64,000 nt of DNA from Teredinibacter purpureus. GTDB taxonomy: Bacteria; Pseudomonadota; Gammaproteobacteria; Pseudomonadales; Cellvibrionaceae. The stretch lies in assembly GCF_014217335.1 (NCBI RefSeq), contig NZ_CP060092.1:4047501-4111500 (forward strand). The letters are read 5' to 3'. Under the pieces are notes generated by a model that saw nothing but the letters and a program-made list of their open reading frames with translations, made no database searches and had not been told where the DNA came from. Positions within the stretch are counted from its first letter, which is position 1, and every line of letters starts with the position of its first letter. This document shows positions 1 to 8,763 of the stretch, piece by piece. The position numbers and the translations under genes are program-made.

Positions 1-239
1 GTATCGGCACGTAATTGTCCGGTCACAAAACCATTCACAATACGTTCAATACTTTCAACATTAGCGCCATTACCAACGTAACTATTGCCGGTAAGTGTTG
101 CAGGGTTGGTTTCGATGGCTACACGCTGCCGACTATAACCATCGACACCCGCATTGGATATATTGTGGCCTGTAGTGCTTAACGCTGTTTGCGTTGCGCG
201 AAGGCCGCTAACACTAATGCCGAGAAGGTCTGAGCTCAT
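1..239 (-). CDS. flgK: Flagellar hook-associated protein 1 (FlgK), N-terminal part, cut by window edge
   Basis: Reading the minus strand from the ATG at 239 gives a protein beginning MSSDLLGISVSGLRATQTAL, followed by a GHNISNAGVDGYSRQR segment. This is the N-terminal helix and NxxNxxTxGYxRQ-like signature of the flagellar rod/hook family, in the FlgK form. FlgK joins the hook to the filament. About 79 codons are present; the rest lies before position 1. It follows flgJ by 12 bases, so it should be the next gene of the flgFGHIJK operon. The family call rests on the N-terminal signature and the position after flgJ. Confidence 0.93.
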   Translation of the reverse strand, partial: MSSDLLGISVSGLRATQTALSTTGHNISNAGVDGYSRQRVAIETNPATLTGNSYVGNGANVESIERIVNGFVTGQLRAD

Positions 240-251
240 GACATAGCCACC

Positions 252-1406
252 TTAGGAATCCGTGCGTTTTAGGGCCGAATCGCCGGTAACGATACGCTCA
301 CGAATGGAGAGTATTTTATTCGCATAATCAGGGTCGGTTGCGTAACCCGCCTTCTGCAAGGCATGAATATAGGTACCACCATCATTCGCTTTTAGCGCAT
401 TGTGATAACGCGGATTCTGCTGAACAAAAGCCACGTAATCGGTAACCGCGTGTTCTATGGAGTCGTAGGCGCGAAACGTCGCTTGCTCTGGTTTAAAGGT
501 TCCCTGACTATATTCAAGTGTCGACACATCTAACGTGTCGCCCTGCCATTGTTGGCCGGCTTTAATATTGAATACATTAAAACTACTCTCACCGTTCGAA
601 TTTTTCAGTACGGATTGTCCCCAGCCGGTTTCGAGCGCCGCTTGTGCGGTAAGTATTGCACTGTCAATTCCTAGCGCTTTTGCGGCTTGCGCCATAATGG
701 GTGAAACAACGCGTATAAAACTTTCAGGGGAGTGCGCCAGTGCAAAATAGTGCGGCGGTTTATCATTCGCCGATTTTGTTACAACGGGAACGGCTGCTTC
801 TGGTTCGTTGCGCAGGGTTAGTGGTGCATTGACAGAAATGGTTTTTGCGGGCAAAGGTAACAGCGGGCTAACGCTATCCGGTTTAACCAACCGATTTTTA
901 AGTTGCTCGTTGCCTTCAGGTGTAACACGCGCTGGTAGGCTTCCCGTTGGAATGGATGACGCTGGCACATTTTCCAATGAAGTATTTACCGATGAATCAG
1001 TCTCCAATGGCGTTACCATCGATAACCGGCTTTCCGCCGCAGAGGATGTTCTATTGTCGCCGTACGACTGGCTCATTTGTCGGTACATGGCCTCTGCAAT
1101 ACCAATACCACCTTGCTGGGTATGGGCCATACTCAACGATAATTGCTGGTCGTACATATCGCGGTAGAATTTTGTTTCGCCGCTGTTAAATAAACTACCT
1201 TCTTCAAATACAGCGTTTGCATCACGCATACTTTTTAACATCATGCCTATAAAAATGGATTCAAATTGTTGAGCCACTTTTCGCATGGCATCATCTTTAT
1301 CGTCGCTGGCCTTTAGTTGCTGAAGGCTCGCTAAATCTGTATAGACATCTGCCGACTGTAAATGTTGTTGCGCGGCTAGAAGAGAGTGTGACGTAGCACT
1401 ATTCAT
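252..1406 (-). CDS. flgJ: Flagellar rod assembly protein / peptidoglycan hydrolase FlgJ
   Basis: A dual-domain FlgJ of 384 aa. The N-terminal rod-capping domain (about residues 40-110) has the typical VAQQFESIFIGMMLKSMR segment. A low-complexity linker rich in Ser, Pro and Val follows. The C-terminal glucosaminidase-type domain (about 228-378) carries AQAALETGWGQS, with Glu259 as the likely catalytic acid. The protein works in the periplasm: it caps the growing rod and opens peptidoglycan for it. The start codon overlaps the flgI stop (TGATG), which indicates translational coupling. It is longer than the 313-aa E. coli protein because of the linker. Confidence 0.97.
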   Translation of the reverse strand: MNSATSHSLLAAQQHLQSADVYTDLASLQQLKASDDKDDAMRKVAQQFESIFIGMMLKSMRDANAVFEEGSLFNSGETKFYRDMYDQQLSLSMAHTQQGGIGIAEAMYRQMSQSYGDNRTSSAAESRLSMVTPLETDSSVNTSLENVPASSIPTGSLPARVTPEGNEQLKNRLVKPDSVSPLLPLPAKTISVNAPLTLRNEPEAAVPVVTKSANDKPPHYFALAHSPESFIRVVSPIMAQAAKALGIDSAILTAQAALETGWGQSVLKNSNGESSFNVFNIKAGQQWQGDTLDVSTLEYSQGTFKPEQATFRAYDSIEHAVTDYVAFVQQNPRYHNALKANDGGTYIHALQKAGYATDPDYANKILSIRERIVTGDSALKRTDS

Positions 1407-2530
1407 CAGATCACCAATATTTCGGCTTTTAAAGCACCGGCTTGTTTTAACGCTTCTAAGATTGCCATTAAGTCTCCTGGGGCAGCGCCTACTTCGTTTA
1501 CTGCTCGCACAATGTCACTTAATGTTGGTCCGGGCGCAAATTCAAACATAGGCCCAGATTCTTCCGTTATTTCTACTGAGCTTTCGGGCACTACGACGGT
1601 GTTTCCGTCCGAGAAACCACCGGGCTGGCTAATATTGACATCTTCGCGCACTGTAACCGTTAAAGAACCATGGGTAACGGCAACTGGCGACACGCGTACA
1701 TGTTTACCGACCACAATGGTGCCGGTACGCGAGTTAATAATAATTTTTGCCGATGATTCTCCCGGCGTAACGTTTACGTTTTCGAGTAGCGATAAATAAT
1801 CCACTCGCTGTGCTGCGAGCTGGGGCGCTTGCACGGCAATTGAGGTTGCATCCATTGGCATGGCAACGTCGGGGCCGAGCAAGTCATTAATACTATCGGC
1901 AACACGTTTTGCCGTGGTGAAATCGGGCGTGTGTAAGTTAAATATAATTTTCCCTCCGTTCGCGAAGGTAGACGGTACCGAACGCTCGACCATCGCACCG
2001 TTAGGAATACGGCCTACACTGGGAATGTTGACCGTTACGCTTGAGCCATCTCGGCCGTCTGCTCCAAATCCGCCGACAATTAAATTACCTTGCGCAATGG
2101 CATATACGCGCCCGTCCAGGCCTTTTAGCGGCGTTAACAATAACGCGCCTCCACGCAAACTTTTAGCGTTTGCAACGGATGAAACCGTGATATCAATGGT
2201 TTGGCCCGGCTTAGAAAATGCGGGGAGTTCGGCATGCACCGCAACGGCGGCCACGTTTTTGAGTTGAAATTTTGCACCGGGCGGAATGGTAATACCAAAC
2301 TGCTTTAACATGCTCATAAACGATTGCGTGGTAAACGGCGTTTGATTGGTTTGATCGCCACTACCATCGAGCCCAACCACCAAACCGTAGCCCACCAGTT
2401 GATTACTGCGCACTCCCGCTACGGAGGTTATATCTTTTATTCGTTCGGCCATACCATTGGCACTATGCATTAAACACAACACCAAGAAAGGACCCATAAA
2501 AAAACGTGTTAACGTAGAGTAACTCTTCAT
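1406..2530 (-). CDS. flgI: Flagellar P-ring protein FlgI
   Basis: FlgI forms the P ring around the rod in the peptidoglycan layer. The mature part starts near [21 protein letters not shown], a hallmark of the family, and ends with [22 protein letters not shown], also typical. A signal peptide ([20 protein letters not shown]) precedes it. I chose the ATG at 2530, which overlaps the flgH stop (TAATG). An ATG four codons upstream at 2542 is equally open and would add MAIL. Neither has a clear ribosome-binding site, consistent with coupling to flgH. Length is about 374 aa, normal for the family. Confidence 0.97.
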   Translation of the reverse strand: MKSYSTLTRFFMGPFLVLCLMHSANGMAERIKDITSVAGVRSNQLVGYGLVVGLDGSGDQTNQTPFTTQSFMSMLKQFGITIPPGAKFQLKNVAAVAVHAELPAFSKPGQTIDITVSSVANAKSLRGGALLLTPLKGLDGRVYAIAQGNLIVGGFGADGRDGSSVTVNIPSVGRIPNGAMVERSVPSTFANGGKIIFNLHTPDFTTAKRVADSINDLLGPDVAMPMDATSIAVQAPQLAAQRVDYLSLLENVNVTPGESSAKIIINSRTGTIVVGKHVRVSPVAVTHGSLTVTVREDVNISQPGGFSDGNTVVVPESSVEITEESGPMFEFAPGPTLSDIVRAVNEVGAAPGDLMAILEALKQAGALKAEILVI

Positions 2531-3240
2531 TAGAATGGCCATAAGGGGCTGTTAAAGAATTTTCCAATCCAGCCAATTTGCTGCGAATCTGCAAATTCTC
2601 CAGTGCCCGAATAGGTAATGCGCGCATTCGCAAGTTTGGTTGAGACGATGGTATTGTCTGGGCTTACATCGTCTGGGCGAACTAAGCCGCTCAATCGAAT
2701 ATATTCATCACCGCTATTAAGCGTTAACCATTTCTCTCCACGTACGAGTAGTGTGCCATTAGGGTAGACATCCACCACTGTTACGGAAATATTACCGGTA
2801 AGCTGGTTGCTTTGGTCGGCATCGGCCTCACCTTTAAATTCTCGAGCTGCCGCCAGATCGGTATTCATTGATACATCACCCGCGCCGAGCGTTGTTCCAA
2901 GTAGCGCAGCCGTACCAGATGCTCCGCCAACAGTAATATCGCTATCTTTAATTAACGCTATATTCGACGTTTTTTTAGAGCTGGTACGTTCTTGCAATAC
3001 CACATTTAAAATATCGCCTATGCGTGTTGCTTTACGATCATCAAACAACACCATAGATGTATTGTCGGAATACAACGATCCGTTAGCCGGTAGCGACGGT
3101 CTTTCGGACGGTTGCATTACCGGCGCGTAATAGGGGTCGTCGGGTAGTACGGGCTTGCTTACGCAACCGCTGAGTAGCAAGTGCCCACCACCGATTAGCG
3201 TGACTATTATTAAGCCTTTTATGCTCATATTGTTACCCAT
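2530..3240 (-). CDS. flgH: Flagellar L-ring lipoprotein FlgH
   Basis: FlgH makes the outer-membrane L ring. The N terminus is a lipoprotein signal with lipobox LLSGC and Cys26 as lipidation site. Family segments are visible: [22 protein letters not shown], a typical L-ring region, then [31 protein letters not shown], and the C-terminal [14 protein letters not shown]. At 236 aa the length is usual. It sits between flgG (39-bp gap) and flgI (overlapping), in the flgFGHIJK operon. An in-frame ATG at codon 5 is an alternative start. Confidence 0.97.
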   Translation of the reverse strand: MGNNMSIKGLIIVTLIGGGHLLLSGCVSKPVLPDDPYYAPVMQPSERPSLPANGSLYSDNTSMVLFDDRKATRIGDILNVVLQERTSSKKTSNIALIKDSDITVGGASGTAALLGTTLGAGDVSMNTDLAAAREFKGEADADQSNQLTGNISVTVVDVYPNGTLLVRGEKWLTLNSGDEYIRLSGLVRPDDVSPDNTIVSTKLANARITYSGTGEFADSQQIGWIGKFFNSPLWPF

Positions 3241-3279
3241 GCCGTTTTAATCGTGACGCTCATTTCACAGAACCTTAAC

Positions 3280-4065
3280 TTACAAATTTTGCGTCACAAA
3301 CTGTAACATTTGGTCTGCCGTTGAGACGACTTTCGAGTTCATTTCGTAGGCTCTTTGCGTGGTAATCATATTGACCATTTCTTCAACAATATCGACATTG
3401 GAATTTTCCAGCATGCCTTGGTTAATTTGGCCCAATCCATTTTCGCCCGGCGTACCGGTAACCGGTGTTCCACTAGAAGCAGTTTCTAAAAACAAATTGC
3501 CACCTATGGCCTGCAGGCCAGCAGGATTAACGAAATCAACCGTTTGGATATTACCCAACACTTGCGGTGCGGGCGTACCCGGTACAAAAGCGCTAACGAT
3601 ACCGTCTGTTCCCACGGTGATACGATCGGCATTGGCCGGTAAGGTTATTGCCGGTTGCAATAGCAAACCGCTTGCATCCACTAATTCACCCGCACTACTT
3701 AGATGAAGTTGGCCCGCGCGGGTGTAAGATATGTTGCCATCGGGTTGTAGTATTTGAAAAAATCCGCGCCCGTCTATGGCCATATCCAAAGGCTGATTGG
3801 TAATTTGTAAACTGCCTGCGGTAAATTGTTTTTGCGTTCCCACAACCCGTACGCCAGTACCCAACTGCATGCCAGATGGTAGCTGAGTTTCTTCTGTTGT
3901 TTGCGCCCCTGGTTGACGCTGAATTTGATACAACAGATCTTCGAATATCGCTCTATCGCGCTTGAAGCCTACCGTGGAGGTATTCGCCAAATTATTGGCG
4001 ACTGTTGTAAGCTGTATATCTTGTGCGGCTAAGCCGGTTTTACTCACATAGAGTGCTGCGTGCAT
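3280..4065 (-). CDS. flgG: Flagellar distal rod protein FlgG
   Basis: FlgG forms the distal rod. The N-terminal segment VANNLANTSTVGFKRDRAIFEDLLYQ and the C-terminal EEMVNMITTQRAYEMNSK are the conserved coiled-coil-forming ends of axial proteins. The internal RDRAIFEDLLYQIQRQPGAQT region is FlgG-specific. At 261 aa it matches the family length (260 in E. coli). It is secreted through the flagellar export gate, so it has no signal peptide. It follows flgF by 47 bp. Confidence 0.98.
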   Translation of the reverse strand: MHAALYVSKTGLAAQDIQLTTVANNLANTSTVGFKRDRAIFEDLLYQIQRQPGAQTTEETQLPSGMQLGTGVRVVGTQKQFTAGSLQITNQPLDMAIDGRGFFQILQPDGNISYTRAGQLHLSSAGELVDASGLLLQPAITLPANADRITVGTDGIVSAFVPGTPAPQVLGNIQTVDFVNPAGLQAIGGNLFLETASSGTPVTGTPGENGLGQINQGMLENSNVDIVEEMVNMITTQRAYEMNSKVVSTADQMLQFVTQNL

Positions 4066-4112
4066 TTCACACCTCGAACTATCGTTTTAAGGCTTTAACT
4101 GAAGCGTTTGTA

Positions 4113-4862
4113 TTAACCCGACACCCGCAATAAGCTTGCGGATGTTTCTGAGTTCTCTTTTACGGTTTGCATAATTTTCACCTGCATTTCATATTGCCGT
4201 GCAAGGCTTAGAATACTGGTAAGTTCGTTAACAGCATTGACGTTACTACTTTCGACAAATCCAGAAACGACGCGTACCGCGGCATCTGCGGGCACGTCCT
4301 CTTCTAAATCCAACGCATGAATCAAACCATCGGTACCGCGCTTAATCGTGTCCAAGGCTGGGTTAACTAATTTAATTCTGTCTGCAAGCACTGGCGCGTC
4401 CACGCCCTGCCCAAGCGGCAAAACGGTAATGGAGCCGTCTATCGCCACTTCTAATTTTTCCGCGGGCGGTATTGAAATAGGCCCTCCATTGCCAAGCACC
4501 GGCAAGCCATTGCCGGTGCGTAAAATACCAACACTGTCCACAAACAACGAGCCAGCGCGCGTATAAGCTTCGCTGCCATCAGGCGCTTGCACGGCGATGA
4601 ATCCTTCACCTTCAATGGCGATATCGAGTTCGCGCCCTGTTTGCACGAGTGCGCCTTGTTTAAAATCCGTTGCCGGGCTTTCCGCTAATGCGTAGGCACG
4701 TGTAGGCTGACCATCACCGTAATACACCGGCATACTGCGTGCCTGTGCAAAATCGGCCTTAAAGCCAACCGTATTAATATTGGCGAGGTTATTCGCATGC
4801 GCGGTTTGCGCTTGCATATTGTGTTTAGCGCCTGTCATAGCGACATATAGAGCTTTATCCAT
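4113..4862 (-). CDS. flgF: Flagellar proximal rod protein FlgF
   Basis: FlgF is a proximal rod protein. The N terminus carries MDKALYVAMTGAKHNMQAQT and NNLANINTVGFKADFAQARS, the latter typical of FlgF. The C-terminal VNELTSILSLARQYEMQVK is the conserved D0 helix. Length is 249 aa, as in other gammaproteobacteria. It is the first gene of the flgFGHIJK operon; a sigma-54 promoter lies about 105 bp upstream at 4967-4983. Confidence 0.97.
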   Translation of the reverse strand: MDKALYVAMTGAKHNMQAQTAHANNLANINTVGFKADFAQARSMPVYYGDGQPTRAYALAESPATDFKQGALVQTGRELDIAIEGEGFIAVQAPDGSEAYTRAGSLFVDSVGILRTGNGLPVLGNGGPISIPPAEKLEVAIDGSITVLPLGQGVDAPVLADRIKLVNPALDTIKRGTDGLIHALDLEEDVPADAAVRVVSGFVESSNVNAVNELTSILSLARQYEMQVKIMQTVKENSETSASLLRVSG

Positions 4863-4966
4863 AGTATTTCACTGTCGTAACGCGTGAATTTAAACCCATC
4901 GAAAAACGTGTTGTTTGCATTGAATAACGATGGAAAAGTGTCACATTCGAACCCTATCCAGAAAGG

Positions 4967-4983
4967 AGCAATAAGGGTGCCAA
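4967..4983 (-). promoter_or_regulatory. Sigma-54 (RpoN) promoter for flgF operon
   Basis: On the minus strand the site reads TTGGCACCCTTATTGCT. It has the GG and GC doublets separated by exactly 10 bases and matches TGGCAC-N5-TTGCW in full. The start point should fall about 12 bases downstream, near 4956, leaving a leader of about 94 nt before the flgF ATG. Polar-flagellum rod and hook operons in Pseudomonas and Vibrio are known to be RpoN-dependent, which supports the assignment. Confidence 0.88.
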
Positions 4984-5120
4984 AACGGGAATAGCGTTGT
5001 ACTAGGCCATTATTGATTCCGCTAACGGTTGCTGCCGCGAGGGCTATTCGGTTAATAGTGCGAGTACCGCACGCTAGAACTACACCTATGACTACACCGA
5101 TGAACTAGCGCAAGGAGTAT

Positions 5121-5155
5121 GAAGAGTATGAAGAGTATGAAGAGTATGAAGAGTA
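5121..5155. repeat. Tandem 9-bp repeat (GAAGAGTAT, nearly four copies)
   Basis: Three exact copies of GAAGAGTAT and a fourth of eight bases run without gaps. A shortened copy (GAGTAT) precedes them at 5115-5120. The array begins 12 bases after the stop of the binding-protein gene (minus strand) and does not continue into it. On the plus strand each unit supplies the codons ATG AAG AGT. It looks like slippage-prone sequence; copy number may differ between strains. Confidence 0.85.
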
Positions 5156-5167
5156 AGTGGCGCGATG

Positions 5168-6031
5168 CTATAGCCCTAAACTGTAAGGGTCTAACCAAAG
5201 TGTTTTATCTTCCAGTGGTGTTTTGGGTGATAGCGTAGGGTTTTTTAAATGGAACGCAATACGGTTTTGGAGGTTAGCTTTGTTTAAGACATCCATCACC
5301 ATAGGGTTGTTTAGAAAAAAATTATCGAAACTACCATCGGTTATCGCGGCGCGTAAACCCGATTCCAAATCGGCAGCCAACCGTATATTGCTCTGTGAAA
5401 CAAAAAGATAAAAGGGCATTTTATAAATGAGCATTAATTTTTTCTCTACAGCCAACTCTAACGTCGGCCGCGACGATATTTCTGCCCAAGGCTCTTGCAC
5501 GCCACGCGGGAAAGCGTCGAAGCGGCCACCATCGACCATATCGAAAAGATTGGAATATTTATTTGCCTTAACAACATTGAACCCATTAGCTTCTAAAATT
5601 TCAGTGTCTGACCATGTTCGGCCCTGCCCTAAATTTAGCCGTTTCATGTTTTCTATAGTTGAAACATTATCGAACGCTGGTTGGTTTCCAGAATGGATAA
5701 TAAAAATACGATGCCCCAGTAAACCTTTGTAAAGTGGAATACGAACAGGAATAAGCTCTTCTTCGAGAGAGCGGGTGGTGCCCGCCCACATAATGGCTAT
5801 ATTGCCACTTTTAACTTCTTCGAGAAGTCGTGTTTGGGTCATATTCGTTTCACCATTATAGGTAATCGAATACGGCGTCTCGCTATAGGAAAGCGCTAAT
5901 TTTATTAAGCCGTTACAATATTCACCGTTAGGGTCGGATATTTCACCAAGATTGACGGTCGCGGCCTGCGCGCGAAGGGGCAGCGCCATTATAGAGGCCA
6001 AGACTATTAAAACCATTAATCTATTGGCCAT
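5168..6031 (-). CDS. Periplasmic solute-binding (SBP_bac_3-like) protein inside flagellar cluster
   Basis: A 287-aa protein with a clear signal peptide (MANRLMVLIVLASIMALPLRAQA, cleavage after residue 23 or so). The rest resembles extracellular amino-acid-binding-like proteins: LLEEVKSGNIAIMWAGT, then FDAFPRGVQEPWAE and YKMPFYLFVSQSN, which recall the second lobe of such proteins. No permease or ATPase gene is nearby, and no sensor domain is fused. A strong ribosome-binding site (GGAGGGTGA) precedes the ATG. It separates flgBCDE from flgFGHIJK, on the same strand, with gaps of about 250 and 300 bp on each side, so it may be its own transcript. It could be a stand-alone sensor partner or a lineage insertion; the function is not known to me. 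Confidence 0.75.
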   Translation of the reverse strand: MANRLMVLIVLASIMALPLRAQAATVNLGEISDPNGEYCNGLIKLALSYSETPYSITYNGETNMTQTRLLEEVKSGNIAIMWAGTTRSLEEELIPVRIPLYKGLLGHRIFIIHSGNQPAFDNVSTIENMKRLNLGQGRTWSDTEILEANGFNVVKANKYSNLFDMVDGGRFDAFPRGVQEPWAEISSRPTLELAVEKKLMLIYKMPFYLFVSQSNIRLAADLESGLRAAITDGSFDNFFLNNPMVMDVLNKANLQNRIAFHLKNPTLSPKTPLEDKTLWLDPYSLGL

Positions 6032-6208
6032 GAGTCACCCTCCTCACTGTGCCGCAAATCACTTTCACTCCCGTTAGGTTGAATACGCGCTCACAGTTTT
6101 AGCCCGCGGTGCGTAAGCGCATGCTTGGAGTATAGACACGATTCCATAATGCGGCAGTTAAATGACGCGATAGCCAGCTGTAACCCACACAAACGATTAA
6201 CGAGCGAA

Positions 6209-6238
6209 GCGACCGTGGACATGCTCCACGCGGGTCGC
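6209..6238. terminator. Hairpin downstream of flgE
   Basis: GCGACC-GTGGA at 6209-6219 can pair with TCCAC and GGTCGC at 6225-6238, with a two- to three-base bulge and a short loop. It lies about 50 bp after the flgE stop (minus strand). There is no long T-run after it, so it is either a weak terminator, an mRNA-stabilising stem, or another dyad. Confidence 0.5.
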
Positions 6239-6284
6239 GATAAACCGCATTAGTAACGACGTTTCAAGGTGCTCACACCTAGTG

Positions 6285-8714
6285 TTAACGTAGGTTAATA
6301 ATTGTTTGCGTAACTTGATCCGCTGTTTCTATCGTTTTGGCGCTTGCTTGGAAATTGCGTTGCGCAATAATGAGATTTACCAATTGCTCTGACAAATCCA
6401 CGTTCGATTCTTCTAGTGCACCGGATTGCAGAGCACCCAGTGCAGCACTGCGCGGGGTACCAATATTGGGTTGGCCCGATTCGAAATTTTCAGCCCACAT
6501 GGTATTACCGACCGGCTGTAAGCCTTGTTGATTGGTAAAATCAGCCAGTGCCACCTGCGCCAGTGTTTGCGATTCACCATTGGTGTAACGCGCAAAAATA
6601 ATACCACTTTCGTCAATACTGAGGCCCGATAAGCGGCCCGTCGCATAACCATTCTGATCGACATCATTCACCGAAAAGTCGGAACCAAACTGCGTAGTAC
6701 CATTTAACTCAATCACAAAATTAGACGATGTGGGAGGCTCCGGTATGGCCGGCGTTCCACCTGCCAGTACGTTCTGTGGGCCCATCGCACCATTGGGCTG
6801 CCCATTAGAGTCGAGCGGCACCCAGTTCGAGATAAGCATATCTTCGGTGAGAATATTATTGAGTGAGCCATCCTCATTAAAGTACACACCAAAGGACAAT
6901 GGCGTAGGTGATATATTGGCTGGCGGCGGCAGTGAGGTATCGGGATCGCCTACATCTAGGCCGTCAATTTGCACGAACATTTGCCAGTGATTGGAGGCTG
7001 AGGCGGGGTCCGTTGCATCGTAATTTTGTTTCACAAAGTATTGTGTCATTACATGAGAATTACCCAAGCTATCGTAGATACTCATGGAGGTGGCACTGTT
7101 GTAGGTGGACTGATCTGTCGGATCAAAAGCGTTGATAACCACATCCTCAAATTCGGCATCGGAAATTGGTTGATACAATCCAATAGAGGGAGGCGAGGCA
7201 TTTTCCATCACGTAGCCTTGGTCTAGTACGATATTAATCGCACCGCCCACGGTTACCGAATTGAGGGTTGAGTCAAAATTACCCGCCCCTACCGGCGGTA
7301 CCTGTAACGTTTGGGCTGGTGCGTCCAAATCACCTTGTATGGTGAGTGAGTCGCCACCATTTACACTATCAATAGCGATACGTAAATCGTCGCCCACGGC
7401 AGAGGCTAAAACTAAACTGGTTCCCGTTGGGCTTAAGGTTGCCGTTATACCTGGCAAAACTGAATCACTCAAAGCATTCACTTCTGCCTCTAACCCCGCT
7501 AGCGAATCCGCCACTAGGTTTACGCCGTTGAACGAGACCGTTAAGTTTCCGGAGGCACTGGTATGGTTACTGAGTGTTAATTCTGATTGCGAAGTAGCAG
7601 AGACGCCTTCCAACGCATTTAACCGAGAGGCCGTTTGTGCCGCTGTGACACCCTGTAAACTCGTAAACGGCACTATCGCACCATCAGGGCCAATAAATTC
7701 AATGGACTGCTGTGGGTAACCATTCGATACCGCTGCGATACCCCCTACCGAAGCTGGTGCTGGATTTAACCCAATTTGTGCCACGTTCGCAGAGGGTGTA
7801 AGCACTTGAACGAGAGAGTTTTCTCCTTCTTGTAAAGATGTAATCTCTAACCCATACACACCACCACCGTAGTCCACGGCATCGGCAATAACATCGATAG
7901 CGGTTTGCGGTAACACGGGGTTAAATATTTGCGCATTAATAACGCCGGCAAGCGTACTGAGATCATTAAACGTATTGATGGTGGCCGGTACGCCCGAACC
8001 GGTATCAAGATCAATACTAACGGTACCGTTGTTACCCGACGTAGCTCCCGACAACTGCACATCGAACGTCATAGGCGTAGTGGTAAAGTCGTTCGCTAGC
8101 GGCAACGCAAATGTAGTGCCCGTTAAGGTTGTGATGGTTGCATTTTGTAACCCTATCTGGGCAACACCAATTGCATTACCTTGCGTTTGAAATTCGCGGC
8201 CAATGCTTTGCAGTATTTCATCGGTGGAATCTAAATTGAGAATTGAATCGACAGACGTGGTTTGACGAGGTGCCAAATTAGCGGTTTGAATTTGTATATC
8301 ACCGGTTATGCCGCCTACATTTCCGCCTGTATCGGCTTGAAACCCTTGAATACGTGCCCCTACATTATTAGTAATATAACCGTCATCGTTCAAACCAAAT
8401 GTACCCGCACGCGAATAGAGTTGTTCCCCATTGCGGCTAAGCAAAAAGAACCCGTTACCGTTAATAGCCAGATCTAATTCATTTTCAGTAAAGGCGATAT
8501 TACCTTGCGAAAAGCCTTGTGCCACGTCTTGCACCTGAATACCGCTGCCCACCGAGTTGGCTCCCGCACCTAAAACCGAGGTAGCGTAAACATCGCCAAA
8601 CTCCACTCTAGACACCTTAAAACCTGTGGTTGACGCGTTGGCAATATTATTACCCGTCACGGTTAAATCTGTTGAGGCGGCACGAATGCCGCTTAAAGCC
8701 GTATCGAAAGGCAT
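6285..8714 (-). CDS. flgE: Flagellar hook protein FlgE, enlarged
   Basis: Hook subunit. The N terminus (MPFDTALSGIRAASTDLTVT, then GNNIANASTTGFKVSR) and C terminus (ESNVDLSEQLVNLIIAQRNFQASAKTIETADQVTQ) are classical FlgE. The YNSATSMSIYDSLGNSHVMTQYFVK segment, conserved in FlgE, sits near residue 545. At 809 aa it is about twice the 402 aa of E. coli FlgE. The extra roughly 350-400 residues, about 165-530, lie in the surface-exposed variable part and are rich in Thr, Ser, Gly and Asp. It is last in the flgBCDE operon, 49 bp after flgD, with an AGGAG ribosome-binding site. Confidence 0.96.
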   Translation of the reverse strand: MPFDTALSGIRAASTDLTVTGNNIANASTTGFKVSRVEFGDVYATSVLGAGANSVGSGIQVQDVAQGFSQGNIAFTENELDLAINGNGFFLLSRNGEQLYSRAGTFGLNDDGYITNNVGARIQGFQADTGGNVGGITGDIQIQTANLAPRQTTSVDSILNLDSTDEILQSIGREFQTQGNAIGVAQIGLQNATITTLTGTTFALPLANDFTTTPMTFDVQLSGATSGNNGTVSIDLDTGSGVPATINTFNDLSTLAGVINAQIFNPVLPQTAIDVIADAVDYGGGVYGLEITSLQEGENSLVQVLTPSANVAQIGLNPAPASVGGIAAVSNGYPQQSIEFIGPDGAIVPFTSLQGVTAAQTASRLNALEGVSATSQSELTLSNHTSASGNLTVSFNGVNLVADSLAGLEAEVNALSDSVLPGITATLSPTGTSLVLASAVGDDLRIAIDSVNGGDSLTIQGDLDAPAQTLQVPPVGAGNFDSTLNSVTVGGAINIVLDQGYVMENASPPSIGLYQPISDAEFEDVVINAFDPTDQSTYNSATSMSIYDSLGNSHVMTQYFVKQNYDATDPASASNHWQMFVQIDGLDVGDPDTSLPPPANISPTPLSFGVYFNEDGSLNNILTEDMLISNWVPLDSNGQPNGAMGPQNVLAGGTPAIPEPPTSSNFVIELNGTTQFGSDFSVNDVDQNGYATGRLSGLSIDESGIIFARYTNGESQTLAQVALADFTNQQGLQPVGNTMWAENFESGQPNIGTPRSAALGALQSGALEESNVDLSEQLVNLIIAQRNFQASAKTIETADQVTQTIINLR

Positions 8715-8763
8715 ATACTTCTCCTGCTAAACTTAATTACAACGTGCGGCAATAAATTGCCGC

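Larger units (their letters stand above)
4863..5167. other. Intergenic stretch between flgF and a binding-protein gene
   Basis: About 305 bp without a convincing gene. It holds the sigma-54 promoter for flgF (4967-4983) and a run of 9-bp repeats (5121-5155) just downstream of the neighbouring gene's stop. No transcription terminator with a T-run is obvious. Confidence 0.7.

Noticed and set aside
1860..2267. 135-codon plus-strand frame inside flgI
   Set aside because: Antisense shadow of a well-supported gene.
7261..7719. 152-codon plus-strand frame inside flgE
   Set aside because: Antisense shadow of the low-complexity FlgE insert.
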